DNA from: Haloglomus litoreum
GTDB lineage: Archaea > Halobacteriota > Halobacteria > Halobacteriales > Haloarculaceae
DNA: 64,000 bases
Assembly: GCF_029338515.1 (NCBI RefSeq)
Contig: NZ_CP119988.1
Location: 3,038,001-3,102,000, forward strand
Direction of reading: 5' to 3'
Shown: positions 33,023 to 41,933 of the stretch, one piece after another
Layout: each line of letters opens with the position of its first letter
Position numbering within the stretch: the first letter of the stretch is position 1
The notes under the pieces: model-generated
Database searches by the model: none
Seen by the model: the letters and a program-made list of their open reading frames with translations, nothing else
Told to the model about the DNA's origin: nothing
Position numbers and translations under genes: made by a program

Positions 33023-34288
33023 ATGAAACTACGCAACCTCCTCACGGTCGCGCTGGTGGCGCTTCTGGTCGCGCCAGCAGCGGCGGCCTACGCACCGGTG
33101 GACAGCACGCCCGCACAGCAGGGCGAACCAGCAGCGCTCGCGACGGACGGCGCCGCGAACGATGATGCCGCGGCGGCCTCCCAGGAGCGCAACTACACGC
33201 GCCTCTACATCGAAGAGGGCTACCGCAGCAGCGAGGTCAAGCCCGGCGAGTCGACGACGTTCAATGTCACGGTCGGCAACAGCGAGGACGAGACGGTCGA
33301 ACTCGACCCGCACGTCGTCCTCCCGCAGGTCAGGGGCCGCCCGCTCGCGAAGAGCTGGGTCAGCATCGAGAGCGCGGACACGACGCTCGAGGCCGGCGAG
33401 GAGCGCACGTTCACGGTGACCGTGGCGGTCCCCTCGGATGCCGATCTCGGCGAGTACCGCGCGCTGGTCGCGTTCACGAACGAGACCGTCACCTACCGCC
33501 CGGGCCAGCCGGAGCGGCCGGTCCACGCGGCGACCATCAACGTCGACGTGTTCAAGGAGCCGACGGTCCGGATCAGTAGCGACCGGTACTACCACACCCA
33601 GGTCCAGGCCGGCGACGACTACACCTACGAGATCGAGATCGAGAACACCGGCGAGCAGGCGGTGCCGGTGAACCCGACGCTGGAGACCCAGGACACCCGG
33701 CGTCGCTACCACGGCTCGGAGCAGACCGTCGAGCGCTCGTGGTTCGAGATCGACGCGCCCAGCGAGGTCGCACCCGGCGAGACCGCGACCGTGAGCGTGA
33801 CCGTCAGCCCGCCCGAGTCGGCGAGCGTCGGTGACTACAACGCCGAGATCGACCTCGGCCTGCAGGACCCGGCCCGACCGGACCGGGGCGACTACTGGCA
33901 GCGCGTCGACCTGCGCTTCCAGGTCTGGGCACAGCCGGACGACCCCTTCGAGACCTCCTTCGATGTCAGCGAGGAGGCCGAGAGCGCATCGCTGACGCTG
34001 TCGACGGCGAGTCCCCACAACGACCGACCGGCCAGCTTCGACGTGAGCTTCGTCGCGCCGAACGGCACGGTGGTCGATGCCGAGCGGGTCCGCGTCTCGA
34101 ACGACGGCCACGTCAGCCTCGGTGAGGACCGCCCGCGCGGCGAGAGCCAGGGTCCCTACACCAGCCGCGGCAGTCAGCAGGAGTTCGTCTACCGCATCGA
34201 CGACCCGGCCGCGGGCCAGTGGACCGCCCGGATCATGCCCGAGAACGCGGTCGACTTCCGCTACGAGATCACCCGCGACGAGGACTGA
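33023..34288 (+). CDS. Secreted protein with tandem Ig-like (NEW3/CARDB-type) domains
   Basis: 421 residues. Signal peptide: MKLRNLLTVALVALLVAPAA, cleaved near AAAYA. Two Ig-like repeats follow, recognised by SSEVKPGESTTFNVTVGNSE with TLEAGEERTFTVTVAVPSDA, and VQAGDDYTYEIEIENTGEQ with EVAPGETATVSVTVSPPES. A third beta-domain of about 110 residues completes it (ASFDVSFVAPNGTVVDAERV). No C-terminal anchor, so it is probably released or held by partners. Such modules usually mediate adhesion or assembly at the cell surface. GAATAAT at 32955-32961 suggests a promoter with a 5' leader of roughly 35 bases. Confidence 0.78.
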   Translation: MKLRNLLTVALVALLVAPAAAAYAPVDSTPAQQGEPAALATDGAANDDAAAASQERNYTRLYIEEGYRSSEVKPGESTTFNVTVGNSEDETVELDPHVVLPQVRGRPLAKSWVSIESADTTLEAGEERTFTVTVAVPSDADLGEYRALVAFTNETVTYRPGQPERPVHAATINVDVFKEPTVRISSDRYYHTQVQAGDDYTYEIEIENTGEQAVPVNPTLETQDTRRRYHGSEQTVERSWFEIDAPSEVAPGETATVSVTVSPPESASVGDYNAEIDLGLQDPARPDRGDYWQRVDLRFQVWAQPDDPFETSFDVSEEAESASLTLSTASPHNDRPASFDVSFVAPNGTVVDAERVRVSNDGHVSLGEDRPRGESQGPYTSRGSQQEFVYRIDDPAAGQWTARIMPENAVDFRYEITRDED

Positions 34289-34462
34289 GCCTCCGACCGC
34301 GGTCTCCGTTCCCGTTCCCCTTCTTTTCCGCGCCCGTCGCTTCCGAGCGCCGAGCCCCGGTCGCGACGGCGACCGGAAAGACCGAGGGTCGTCGCCGGCC
34401 ACGTCCGGGTATGCGACGCCCGAGCCCGGACCGGAGCGACCAGCACAGCGGGGCCCCGACCG

Positions 34463-35848
34463 ATGCGTGAGGCCGACCCCCGCGAGCGCGAGATGGGGAT
34501 GGCATGGTACGTGAGCGACGCCGACGGGACCGGTGGCGAGTTGCGCTTCGCCGAGGAGGACTTCGTCGTCCGCGAGCGCGAGCGGTTCAACGTCGACCTC
34601 CACCCCATCGACGCCGACACGGGCGCGTACCCGCACCTCGTCTTCCGCGCGACGCTGCGTGGCTGGGACACCAACGACTTCGCGAGCGCGCTCTCGAACA
34701 AGCTGGGGATGAGCCGCGAGCGCGTCTCCTGGGCCGGCACGAAGGACAAACGCGCCGTGACGACGCAGCTGTTCTCGGTGCGGTACGAGGACGAGACGCT
34801 CCCCGCCCTCGACGACGCCGAGGTCGAGGTCCTGGGTCGCGCGGGCCGGCCGGTCCTGTTCGGCGACCTCGCGGGCAACGCCTTCGAGATCCGCGTGCGG
34901 AACGCCGACCGCCCCGAGAACGCCGCGGCCATCACCGAGTCGCTCCGGCGGTTCGCCGCGGGCGGCGGCGACGAAGATGTGTCGGCCGACGACCCCGCGG
35001 GCGTGCCGAACTACTTCGGCCACCAGCGCTTCGGTTCCTACCGCCCGGTCACGCACCGAGCGGGGCTCGCGGTCGTCCGGGAGGACTGGGCGGACGCCGT
35101 CATGACCTACATCACGCAGACCGCACCCGAGGAGCCCGCCGACACGCGCGAGGCCCGCGAGTTCGTCGCCGAGACGCGCGACTGGTCGGCGGCGCTGGAG
35201 CGCCTGCCCGGCAAGTTGCGCTACGAACGCGCGATGCTCCATACCCTGGCCGAGCGGGTCGGCGAGGGCGAGCCGACCGACGAGGACTGGCGCGCCGCCC
35301 TCGAATCGCTGCCCTCGAACCTGCAGACGATGCTCGTCAACGCCGCGCAGTCGTACGCGTTCAACCTGATGCTCTCCGAGCGCCTGGAGCGCGGGCTCCC
35401 GTTCGCCGAGGCCGTCGCGGGGGACGTGGTCTGTTTCGCGGACCGCTCCCCGGAGACGCCCGACGACCTCGCGCTCCCCGACACGGACCGCCTCCAGCGC
35501 GTGGACGAGGGGCGCGTCGACACGGTCAACCGGCACTGCGCCCGCGGCCGGGCGTTCGTCACGGCACCGCTCGTCGGGACCGAGACGGAACTCGCGGACG
35601 GGGAGCAGGGCGACATCGAGCGGGCGGTGCTGGACGAGCTGGACCTCGAACCGGGCGACTTCGACCTGCCGGGCGCGTTCGAGTCGACGGGGACGCGTCG
35701 GGCGATTCTGTTGCGGACCGGGCTGGATGTCGAGCGCGTCGACGATGACCCCGACTCGCTGTGGTTCCGGTTCGCGCTGCCGAAGGGGTCGTACGCGACG
35801 GTCGTGCTGCGCGAGTACCTGAAGGACGACCCGCTGGCGCTAACGTAG
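34463..35848 (+). CDS. truD: tRNA pseudouridine(13) synthase TruD
   Basis: 461 residues. The TruD catalytic motif [12 protein letters not shown] contains the nucleophilic Asp95; [13 protein letters not shown] and the [15 protein letters not shown] segment are also conserved. Archaeal TruD is longer than the bacterial enzyme, in line with this length. It isomerises U13 of tRNA (and in some archaea other U positions). ATG 34463 begins [17 protein letters not shown]11 and M13 are close alternatives. Pus10 is encoded 2.6 kb away, so two archaeal tRNA pseudouridine synthases lie in the same neighbourhood. Confidence 0.92.
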   Translation: MREADPREREMGMAWYVSDADGTGGELRFAEEDFVVRERERFNVDLHPIDADTGAYPHLVFRATLRGWDTNDFASALSNKLGMSRERVSWAGTKDKRAVTTQLFSVRYEDETLPALDDAEVEVLGRAGRPVLFGDLAGNAFEIRVRNADRPENAAAITESLRRFAAGGGDEDVSADDPAGVPNYFGHQRFGSYRPVTHRAGLAVVREDWADAVMTYITQTAPEEPADTREAREFVAETRDWSAALERLPGKLRYERAMLHTLAERVGEGEPTDEDWRAALESLPSNLQTMLVNAAQSYAFNLMLSERLERGLPFAEAVAGDVVCFADRSPETPDDLALPDTDRLQRVDEGRVDTVNRHCARGRAFVTAPLVGTETELADGEQGDIERAVLDELDLEPGDFDLPGAFESTGTRRAILLRTGLDVERVDDDPDSLWFRFALPKGSYATVVLREYLKDDPLALT

Positions 35849-35885
35849 TCGCCTGGGTGCGGCGACGTTCGTGGTCGAGGGCCGG

Positions 35886-36293
35886 TTAGTCCCAGAGCGT
35901 CGGGTAGTACTCGGCCATCTTGCTGTCGTCGGTGATGATGGCGTCGGTGCTCCTGTTGGCGTGGTTGGCGACGATCATCGCGTCGTGCATCTGCGCAGGG
36001 AAGGTGCCGAGATGCGAGAGCAGTTCGCGTGCGTCGGCGTGGGTGTCCTCGACGAAGGTGGCTGGGAGCTGTTCGAACCAGCGGAGGGCGTCCTCTGCGT
36101 CGAAGGGGATGGTTGTCCCCAGGAGCTCGTCGCGCCGGTCGAGAACGAACATCGCTTCTACAGCCGCGATGACCGGAATCTCCAGCGTCACGCGCCCGTC
36201 GGCGGCGGCCCGGAACTGCTCGTGGGCCGTGTCGGGGAGAATCCCGAGGGTGAAGTCGACGAGCGCGTTCGCGTCGACGGTGTACCGCTTCAT
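35886..36293 (-). CDS. PIN-domain toxin (VapC-type)
   Basis: 135 residues. The acidic metal-binding residues of a PIN ribonuclease are seen: Asp7 in YTVDANALVD, Glu in IAAVEAMFVL, Asp in QMHDAMIVANH and the final pair in IITDDSKM. VapC toxins cleave tRNA or rRNA. Its ATG overlaps the stop of the AbrB-type antitoxin gene (ATGA at 36290-36293), which is the usual antitoxin-first order. Convergent with truD. Confidence 0.85.
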   Translation of the reverse strand: MKRYTVDANALVDFTLGILPDTAHEQFRAAADGRVTLEIPVIAAVEAMFVLDRRDELLGTTIPFDAEDALRWFEQLPATFVEDTHADARELLSHLGTFPAQMHDAMIVANHANRSTDAIITDDSKMAEYYPTLWD

Positions 36294-36559
36294 CGGTCGA
36301 GGCTGGGGCGCTGTAGCTCGTCCATGTCCTCCTTCAGCGCATCGCTGACCGCCCGTGCCTCCTCCTCGGTCATGTCCTCTGCGAGGAAGCCGTAGTTCGG
36401 AAGGTCGCCCTTCTTGCGAAGCATGATGCCGTCCTCCTCCTCGACCCAGACCACTTCGTCGCCGGGTTCGATGCCGTACTTCTCGCGGAGCGCCTTCGGG
36501 ATAGTCGTCTGCCCCTTGTCCGTGACCCGCGTGGTCTCAGGGCCGTCCGTCCCGCTCAT
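36290..36559 (-). CDS. AbrB/SpoVT-type antitoxin
   Basis: 89 residues. RVTDKGQTTIPKALREKYGI followed by EPGDEVVWVEEEDGIMLRK is the swapped-hairpin AbrB DNA-binding fold. The C-terminal half (LAEDMTEEEARAVSDALKED) is acidic and should wrap the toxin. Such antitoxins neutralise their PIN partner and repress their own promoter. Two direct repeats of GTAAGAA (plus-strand reading) at 36565-36583 lie just upstream of ATG 36559 and are the likely operator. Confidence 0.87.
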   Translation of the reverse strand: MSGTDGPETTRVTDKGQTTIPKALREKYGIEPGDEVVWVEEEDGIMLRKKGDLPNYGFLAEDMTEEEARAVSDALKEDMDELQRPSLDR

Positions 36560-36564
36560 ATTTC

Positions 36565-36583
36565 GTAAGAACAGGTGTAAGAA
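36565..36583 (-). promoter_or_regulatory. Direct repeats upstream of the AbrB-PIN operon
   Basis: TTCTTAC occurs twice on the minus strand (36583-36577 and 36571-36565), 12 bases apart, 6-24 bases before ATG 36559. The repeat is close to one helical turn, as expected for cooperative binding of an autoregulator. It overlaps the expected promoter and start of transcription. Confidence 0.5.
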
Positions 36584-36669
36584 GTTAGGCGTTGGGTCGG
36601 AGGTGCCGGCAGTGGACTCGCCGTGAGCGCGGAGCCGCCCTTTCTCTCCCGCTGCTCCGAACCGCCCGG

Positions 36670-36675
36670 CTTATG
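36670..36675 (+). promoter_or_regulatory. TATA element for the DUF2103 gene
   Basis: GGCTTATGC, with CTTATG 24-29 bases before ATG 36699. Confidence 0.5.
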
Positions 36676-36698
36676 CGCGCCCACGGCCACCTTCCGAT

Positions 36699-37430
36699 AT
36701 GGAGTGTCGCCAGTGTGCCACGCCGCTCTCGCGCCCTGGCGACTTCTGTCTCACCTGCCGCACGGAGAACGCGGACAGCGTCGTGGTCGACTGCGACCGC
36801 GAGCGCGCCACCGTGACGGTCCTTCTCGATGGCGACGTGGTCGCCGAGCGCACGGTCACCACGCGCCCGGAGAACGACGGCGAGCGCGAGCCCGTCGAGT
36901 TGCGCAACTTCGCGGGCCTCATCGCCGACGAGGTCCACCGCAAGCGCCCCGACGAGGTGTACGCCGCCGGCGACCGTGACGTGCTGGAGGCGGTCCGCGA
37001 GCAACTGCACTACTCGCTCCGGCGTGTCGAGCCCCGGGGCGACCAGTCGGTCGTCGACGCCGTCCGGGAGCGGGCGGGCGAGCGCTCGCTGGAGGTGGTC
37101 GAGACGCCGCCCGACGAGAAGCTCGGGGGCTCGCACTCGACGCTGGTCGGCGGCCGCGACGGGATGACCGCCGTCCGCACCGTCGCCGCGCACCCACACG
37201 TCAAGAAGGTGATTCCCGGCCCCATCTCCGCGGGCGGGTCGGGGTCGCGCTCCGGCCTGCGGGCGAAGGCCACCCGCGCCGACGAGAACGGCAACGTCCG
37301 ACTGCTCGTGCGGGACGGCTCCTCCGTACAGGAGAACCGCGTCGTGACGACGGCCGGGAGCCGGGAGATGGGCGAGCGGGTGCGGGACGACCTCGACGAG
37401 TCGCTCCGGGAGGCCGGGCTCCAGGAGTGA
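36699..37430 (+). CDS. DUF2103-type metal-binding protein
   Basis: 243 residues. It starts with a zinc-ribbon half (CRQC at 3-6 and CLTC at 17-20). A long acidic middle domain (AGLIADEVHRKRPDEVYAAG, then RERSLEV-type strands) leads to the conserved segment LGGSHSTLVGGRDGMTAVRTVAAHPHVKKVIPGPIS, a His-rich motif of the archaeal DUF2103 family (described here in part only). Family members are predicted metal-binding proteins of unknown role. ATG 36699 fits a TATA element at 36670. Convergent with rnhB. Confidence 0.78.
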   Translation: MECRQCATPLSRPGDFCLTCRTENADSVVVDCDRERATVTVLLDGDVVAERTVTTRPENDGEREPVELRNFAGLIADEVHRKRPDEVYAAGDRDVLEAVREQLHYSLRRVEPRGDQSVVDAVRERAGERSLEVVETPPDEKLGGSHSTLVGGRDGMTAVRTVAAHPHVKKVIPGPISAGGSGSRSGLRAKATRADENGNVRLLVRDGSSVQENRVVTTAGSREMGERVRDDLDESLREAGLQE

Positions 37431-37495
37431 TTTCGAGGAGAACCTGACGATCAGCCAGAGAGATCTGCAGGTTCGAGAGATATTCCGCGACCTCG

Positions 37496-38146
37496 TCAGA
37501 AATCCTCCAGCGCGGCCTGTTCCTGCTTCGCCAGCAGGTCGTCGCAGGTGCCCCACGACCGTCGGGCGCAGTCCGGGAGGTGGCCCTCGCGTTCGAGGTG
37601 GGCCTGCAGGAACTCGCGGGTCTTCGGGTCCGACGGGTAGCCCGACCCGAGGTCGTCGAAGCCCATCGAAGTGTAGCGGTCGACCAGGTCCGCGACGTGC
37701 GTGTCCCGCTCGACCTTGGCGATGACCGAGGCGGCCGCCACGAGCGCGTACGTCTCGTCGGCCCCGTGTTCGGCCCGGAGGTCGACATCCACGTCGAGTC
37801 GCTCGCGGACCCGGCGCGCGAAGCGGTCGGCGTCCGTGTCGCCGCCGTCGCAGATGCCGCCGTCGCCGTCGCGGACGACCTGCGCGAGCGCCTCGGCCTG
37901 CGCCGCGACGGTCAGCGTGTTCATGTCCTCGTCGCCGTCGATGCGCTCGACCGTGACCTCGGCGACACCCACGTCGACGCGGTCGTCCTCGCGGAGGGTG
38001 GCCGCGAGGTCCTGGCGCTGCTCGGGGCGGAGCCGCTTCGAGTCGTCGACCCCCGCCGGGATGGCGACCGCCGGCGCCCGGACGGCCGCGGCGAACATCG
38101 ACCCCAGAACGGGTCCCTTGCCGGCCTCGTCCACCCCGAAGCGCAT
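37496..38146 (-). CDS. rnhB: Ribonuclease HII
   Basis: 216 residues. Motifs: FGVDEAGKGPVLG with catalytic Asp5 and Glu6, GVDDSKRLRPEQR, and YALVAAASVIAKVERD, followed by GSGYPSDPKT. The enzyme cuts the RNA strand of RNA-DNA hybrids at a 5'-ribonucleotide and starts ribonucleotide excision. An acidic insert near residues 95-105 (DGDGGICDGGDTD) is halophilic. The TATA-like element TTGATTA (38178-38171) lies 25-32 bases before ATG 38146. Monocistronic. Confidence 0.92.
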   Translation of the reverse strand: MRFGVDEAGKGPVLGSMFAAAVRAPAVAIPAGVDDSKRLRPEQRQDLAATLREDDRVDVGVAEVTVERIDGDEDMNTLTVAAQAEALAQVVRDGDGGICDGGDTDADRFARRVRERLDVDVDLRAEHGADETYALVAAASVIAKVERDTHVADLVDRYTSMGFDDLGSGYPSDPKTREFLQAHLEREGHLPDCARRSWGTCDDLLAKQEQAALEDF

Positions 38147-38256
38147 ATGCCCGGAGCGGGGCCGGTCGGCTAATCAACCTTTCGCGTACCCCAGGGTGGC
38201 CCCGGAGCTACCGGGCGCTCGGGGTCGGCGGGGTCGAAAGAAGGGCGAAGGTCGAC

Positions 38257-38373
38257 TCAGTCGTCGGTCGACGCCGGGTACTCGTACGCCGGCACCGCCG
38301 GCTCGCGCTCGGCTTCCTGGGTCCGTTCACGGGTCCGGTCGAGGGAGGTGTTGGCTGCTACATACTTGTACAT
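38257..38373 (-). CDS. Candidate small protein, 38 residues
   Basis: ATG 38373 opens MYKYVAANTSLDRTRERTQE and the product ends YEYPASTDD. A GGAGG sequence lies about 10-15 bases upstream on the minus strand (GCATGGAGGGGACC), a plausible Shine-Dalgarno site, and a CCCTTTTCTCC element lies further upstream. The composition is charged and protein-like. An in-frame extension upstream exists (MASAQPF). No family recognised; it may be a chance frame. Confidence 0.35.
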   Translation of the reverse strand: MYKYVAANTSLDRTRERTQEAEREPAVPAYEYPASTDD

Positions 38374-38480
38374 GGGGAGGTCCCCTCCATGCCAGGCCAA
38401 CACGTGCCATGGAGAAAAGGGTTGGGCGGAGGCCATCGGTTCCTCGCACTCGCGCCTCGGCCGACCTCGCTTCCGCCCGC

Positions 38481-39974
38481 CTACTCGGCCCCCTCCTCGC
38501 CGGGCTCGACCGGCGCGATGGCGTCCTCGGTGCTCGCCCGTTCGGTCACCATCGCCGAGGCACGGCCGTCGGGGACGCCCTCGGTCCATGCGTCCGGGTC
38601 GCGCCCGCCGGCACCGTCGAGGGCGTCCTCGTCGATGAGGAAGTCGGGGTGCTCGAACGGCCCCTCGACACCCTCGACGGCCATCACGTCCAGCGCCGTC
38701 ACCTCGGCATCGACGCCCAGTAACCCAGCGAGCGACGGCTCGGTGCGGCCCTCGTCGCCGCTGACGAGTTCCTTCACGTAGAGGCCGCCGGCGCCGTGGA
38801 CCACGATGGTCGCGTGCTCGGCGTCCGTCGTCGACCCGGAGATATCGTGGACCGTGCGCGTGCGCACGAGGTCGGCCCGCCGGTGGTCGACGCGGTTCGG
38901 GGTGCGCTGCTCGACGGTCGCCCCCCGCAACTCGTCGAGCGCGGCCTGCAGGTCCGCCTCCGCGACGGGCTCGTCGAACGCGACGACCATCCGGTAGGTC
39001 TTGGTCGCCTCCAGTTCCTTCACGCGCTCGACCATGTCGTGGGTCGCGTAGCGCAGGCCGACGACCTCGATGTCCTCGGAGGCCTCGTTGATCTCGCGCT
39101 CCAGTTCGGCGAGGTCGGTGCGTCGGCGGTGCGGGTCCTCGACCTCGAGGACGAACGGCCGGCCGGTGCCGACCATCAGCGCGTCAACGTCCTCGCGGCC
39201 GGCGCCGTGGAAGACCCCTTCGCGGCCGCGGTGGGCCTCGACCAGCGTGGGCGCGACCTCCTGCTCGACACTGGTTCGGTACCGGTAGCCCGTCCCGTCG
39301 CACTCGCCGCAGGGACCCACGCCGTACTGTCGGCCCGAGCCACCACACGCCGAGCACGGCCACTCCGTCTGCGGGACCATCCGCTTCAGTTTGCGATAGC
39401 GCCCGTAGACCGCCAGCGAGTTGATATCGACCTCCACCTCGGTCCCGTCGCCGACGGCCACGTCGAGCGTCACCTGCACCTCCGGGCGCCCGAAGTCCAC
39501 CTCGGTCTCCGTCCGGGCGCCCACGCGCCGACCCACTTCGCGGTTGAGCTCCTTGCGCAGGTCCTCGCCGTGCGCGGCGTCGATGGGGTCAAGGCCGACC
39601 TCCTCGCGGAGCAGTTGCTCGTTCTCCTCCAGCAGCGCCGGCACCCGGCTCCCGAGCTGGTAGGTGTCGAACTCGATGCCGTCCAGTTCCGCGACGACGC
39701 GCTCGGCGAGGGCGTCGAACTCGCCGCAGAGCCCCTCGCAGACCCAGCAGTCGGCCACGTCGGGGGACTCGTACGGCTCGTCGTCCTGGAGTGCGATGGT
39801 CGTCCGGAGCGCCCGCCCGCGCTCCTCGTTGCGCAGCCCGAAGCTCCGGTCGGCCACCAGCCGGCCCAGGCAGGCGTCACACACCGGCCCCGAGGCGACG
39901 GCCCGGCGGGCGACCGCCAGCACGTCCACGTCCTCGCCGGCATCGGTCCCGTCGCCGGCGTCCGCGTCGGTCAT
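38481..39974 (-). CDS. pus10: tRNA pseudouridine synthase Pus10
   Basis: 497 residues. An N-terminal zinc/THUMP-like region has CDAC (32-35), CWVCEGLC (76-83), and CSAC and CGEC (207-225). The catalytic motif FHGAGREDVDALMVG contains the nucleophilic Asp near residues 262-264. RPFVLEVEDPHRR and the closing HDISGSTTD, GGLYVKELVSGDEGR segments are typical. In archaea Pus10 makes pseudouridine 54 and 55 in the T-loop. ATG 39974 (MTDADAGDG) is chosen; the frame stays open upstream but overlaps the next gene. The Ala/Glu-rich tail of about 45 residues is an addition. Confidence 0.9.
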   Translation of the reverse strand: MTDADAGDGTDAGEDVDVLAVARRAVASGPVCDACLGRLVADRSFGLRNEERGRALRTTIALQDDEPYESPDVADCWVCEGLCGEFDALAERVVAELDGIEFDTYQLGSRVPALLEENEQLLREEVGLDPIDAAHGEDLRKELNREVGRRVGARTETEVDFGRPEVQVTLDVAVGDGTEVEVDINSLAVYGRYRKLKRMVPQTEWPCSACGGSGRQYGVGPCGECDGTGYRYRTSVEQEVAPTLVEAHRGREGVFHGAGREDVDALMVGTGRPFVLEVEDPHRRRTDLAELEREINEASEDIEVVGLRYATHDMVERVKELEATKTYRMVVAFDEPVAEADLQAALDELRGATVEQRTPNRVDHRRADLVRTRTVHDISGSTTDAEHATIVVHGAGGLYVKELVSGDEGRTEPSLAGLLGVDAEVTALDVMAVEGVEGPFEHPDFLIDEDALDGAGGRDPDAWTEGVPDGRASAMVTERASTEDAIAPVEPGEEGAE

Positions 39975-40038
39975 GCCCGATGGTGGTCGTGGCCGGCGCT
40001 TGTGCCTTCCGACTGGTGGTGCGGAGCCCGGAGCCGCG

Positions 40039-40563
40039 TCAGTCTCGCCGGTCGGCCGCCTCCTCGATGAGTTCGTCCGCACGCTCGCGCAACTCGCCGG
40101 TCATGTGTAGACCGTGCTCGTCGAGTTGTCGGACAAGTCGCTTCCCCGACGATGGGGAGCGCCCCTCCTCGACGGCACGCACGACGACACCGATGGTCCC
40201 GGTGACCGTCACGTCGAACCCGTCGGCGACGGTCCGCAACCGGCGGTCGTCGGAGACCAGCGCCACAGGTTGGTCGTCGTCGAGTGCGGCCAGGAACGTA
40301 GCGACGAGCTGCACGTCACCCGTGACCGCCTCGTCCCCGAGGAGTTCCTGGGCACGGTCCAGCTGTGGCCCCGTGCTCGGGCAATCCATGAGGATGTCGT
40401 GACTCTCGCAGAGGCGTTCCAGATTCGTCCGCGCGGGCTCGGTCGTCACCTCGTCGTGGACGACGGGAGGGACGACGAGGTCCCCATCGAAGTTCGTCAA
40501 CAGGTCGAGTTCCCCGACCGTTCCGAGCCCGATGAGGGTCGTCGCGTCGAGGAGAATCCTCAT
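40039..40563 (-). CDS. PIN-like toxin (DUF3368-related)
   Basis: 174 residues. MRILLDATTLIGLGTVGELD supplies the first Asp of a PIN-like fold; VPPVVHDEVTTEP, then VALVSDDRRLRTVADGFDVTVTG and IGVVVRAVEEG match the DUF3368 subgroup, whose members pair with UPF0175 antitoxins. It should be a metal-dependent ribonuclease. Its ATG overlaps the antitoxin stop (ATGA at 40560-40563). The last 40 residues are charged and helical. Confidence 0.82.
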   Translation of the reverse strand: MRILLDATTLIGLGTVGELDLLTNFDGDLVVPPVVHDEVTTEPARTNLERLCESHDILMDCPSTGPQLDRAQELLGDEAVTGDVQLVATFLAALDDDQPVALVSDDRRLRTVADGFDVTVTGTIGVVVRAVEEGRSPSSGKRLVRQLDEHGLHMTGELRERADELIEEAADRRD

Positions 40564-40862
40564 AGCTCACGGGCGGCGTCCGCGTCCCGTTCGAGGTCGT
40601 CCGGAGTGAGCTGGGTGGTGAGATTCCGTTCCCGGGCGATCTCGAGCCAGTCGGCGACGCTCACCCCCGCGATTCGGGCGGCCTCGTTGACACTCACCTC
40701 TCCGGACTGGTACCGTTCCGCTGCCATCCGGACCCGGATGTCACCGAGACCCTCCCGGAGCGCCTTCCGGATGACCGAACTCTTGTCCTCGCCCAGCAAC
40801 TCCGCCACCGCCTCCAGGTCGGCCTCGTCCTCCTCCGGAATCCGCGCACTGATCGACCCCAT
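40560..40862 (-). CDS. Ribbon-helix-helix / UPF0175-type antitoxin
   Basis: 100 residues. The N-terminal ribbon-helix-helix (MGSISARIPEEDEADLEAVA, then DKSSVIRKALREGL) is followed by the UPF0175 segment YQSGEVSVNEAARIAGVSVADWLEI, a small helix-turn-helix. It is the antitoxin for the PIN-like toxin encoded directly downstream. Two copies of TGTAGTA lie 11-27 bases before ATG 40862 and are the probable operator. Confidence 0.85.
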   Translation of the reverse strand: MGSISARIPEEDEADLEAVAELLGEDKSSVIRKALREGLGDIRVRMAAERYQSGEVSVNEAARIAGVSVADWLEIARERNLTTQLTPDDLERDADAAREL

Positions 40863-40872
40863 GTTTACGTCT

Positions 40873-40889
40873 TACTACACCGTACTACA
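40873..40889 (-). promoter_or_regulatory. Direct repeats upstream of the RHH-PIN operon
   Basis: TGTAGTA occurs at 40889-40883 and 40879-40873 (minus strand), exactly 10 bases apart, within the expected promoter. One-turn spacing suits cooperative ribbon-helix-helix binding. The layout mirrors that at 36565-36583, with a different sequence. Confidence 0.5.
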
Positions 40890-40972
40890 AGTACGTTCTG
40901 TCGCTCGGGACCGTCACCCATCCGCGCCCCGGACCGGAACGCCTACACCAGCCCGTGGGCCAGCACTCGATA

Positions 40973-41866
40973 ATGCGAGAGGCACTTCGATTGGCTGTCG
41001 TCATCGGTATCCTCCAGGGAGTGTTCGAGTGGCTCCCCGTCTCGAGCGAGGGCAACGTCGCGCTCTACCTGACCGTGGTCGAGGGACTCCCCGAGGGGGC
41101 CGCCGTCCAGTACGCGCTCTTCCTCCACGCGGGCACCGCACTCGCCGCGGCGGTCTACTACCGCGACGAGCTGGGAACGGTCCTCCGGACGCTCCCCGAC
41201 TGGGGGCCCGGGATGGCCTTCGCGGACCACGACCACGCGGACGTGACGTTCCTGCTCGTGGCGACCGTCGCCTCGGGGGTCGTCGGCATCGCGGCCTACC
41301 TCGCGCTGGATGCCATCGTCTCCGCCGTCGCGGGGGGCGCGTTCGTCGCGCTCATCGGCGTGTTGCTCGTCGGGACCGGCGTGGTCCAGTTCGCGGCGAC
41401 GCGACGCGAGGCCGGGGCCGAGACCGACGGCGGCACGGCCACCGCCGGAACCGTCGGTGGGGGCGGCCTCGACACCGCGTTCGGCGAGCGCGAGGTCGCG
41501 AACGTTCCGGACGGGCTGCTCGTCGGCGTCCTCCAGGGACTCGCCATCCTCCCGGGCGTCTCCCGGTCGGGGACGACGGTCTCGGCGCTCCTGCTGCGTG
41601 GCTTCGAGGAGGAGGTAGCCTTCCGGCTCTCCTTCCTGCTGTCGATTCCCGCGGCACTGGGTGCGGCGGCGCTGGTCCTGCTGGACACGGGTGTCCCGAC
41701 CATCGGCCCGCTGCCGGCCGCCATCGCGCTCGTGACGAGCGCGGTCGTCGGCTACGCCACCATCGACGGGCTGATGCGGCTCGTCCGCCGGGTCGCGTTC
41801 TGGCTCGTCTGCCTCCTGCTCGGCGCGCTCGCCATCGTCGGCGGCGTGTTCGTGGGCGTCGTCTGA
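40973..41866 (+). CDS. UppP/BacA-type undecaprenyl-diphosphatase homologue
   Basis: 297 residues, about eight hydrophobic helices. The two family motifs are present: QGVFEWLPVSSEGN (with the catalytic Glu and SSxGN) and LPGVSRSGTTVSALLL. A hydrophilic loop of about 35 residues (RREAGAETDGGTATAG to FGEREVANV) between the halves is longer than in bacterial enzymes. Bacterial UppP recycles C55 lipid carrier; in archaea the likely substrate is dolichyl or similar polyprenyl diphosphate released during surface glycosylation, which is inference. ATG 40973 chosen; GTG 40955 is in frame. Confidence 0.85.
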   Translation: MREALRLAVVIGILQGVFEWLPVSSEGNVALYLTVVEGLPEGAAVQYALFLHAGTALAAAVYYRDELGTVLRTLPDWGPGMAFADHDHADVTFLLVATVASGVVGIAAYLALDAIVSAVAGGAFVALIGVLLVGTGVVQFAATRREAGAETDGGTATAGTVGGGGLDTAFGEREVANVPDGLLVGVLQGLAILPGVSRSGTTVSALLLRGFEEEVAFRLSFLLSIPAALGAAALVLLDTGVPTIGPLPAAIALVTSAVVGYATIDGLMRLVRRVAFWLVCLLLGALAIVGGVFVGVV

Positions 41867-41908
41867 ATCAGCGGGCCGCCACGCACCGCCGGAAGTCGCT
41901 AGGTATTC

Positions 41909-41922
41909 CAGCCTGCAGGCTG
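41909..41922. promoter_or_regulatory. 14-base perfect palindrome in a promoter
   Basis: CAGCCTGCAGGCTG, perfectly symmetric, sits directly after a TATA-like GTATTCC (41903-41909) and ends 11 bases before ATG 41934. A protein bound here would block transcription start, so it is a candidate operator. Confidence 0.5.
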
Positions 41923-41933
41923 AAAGGCGGCCA

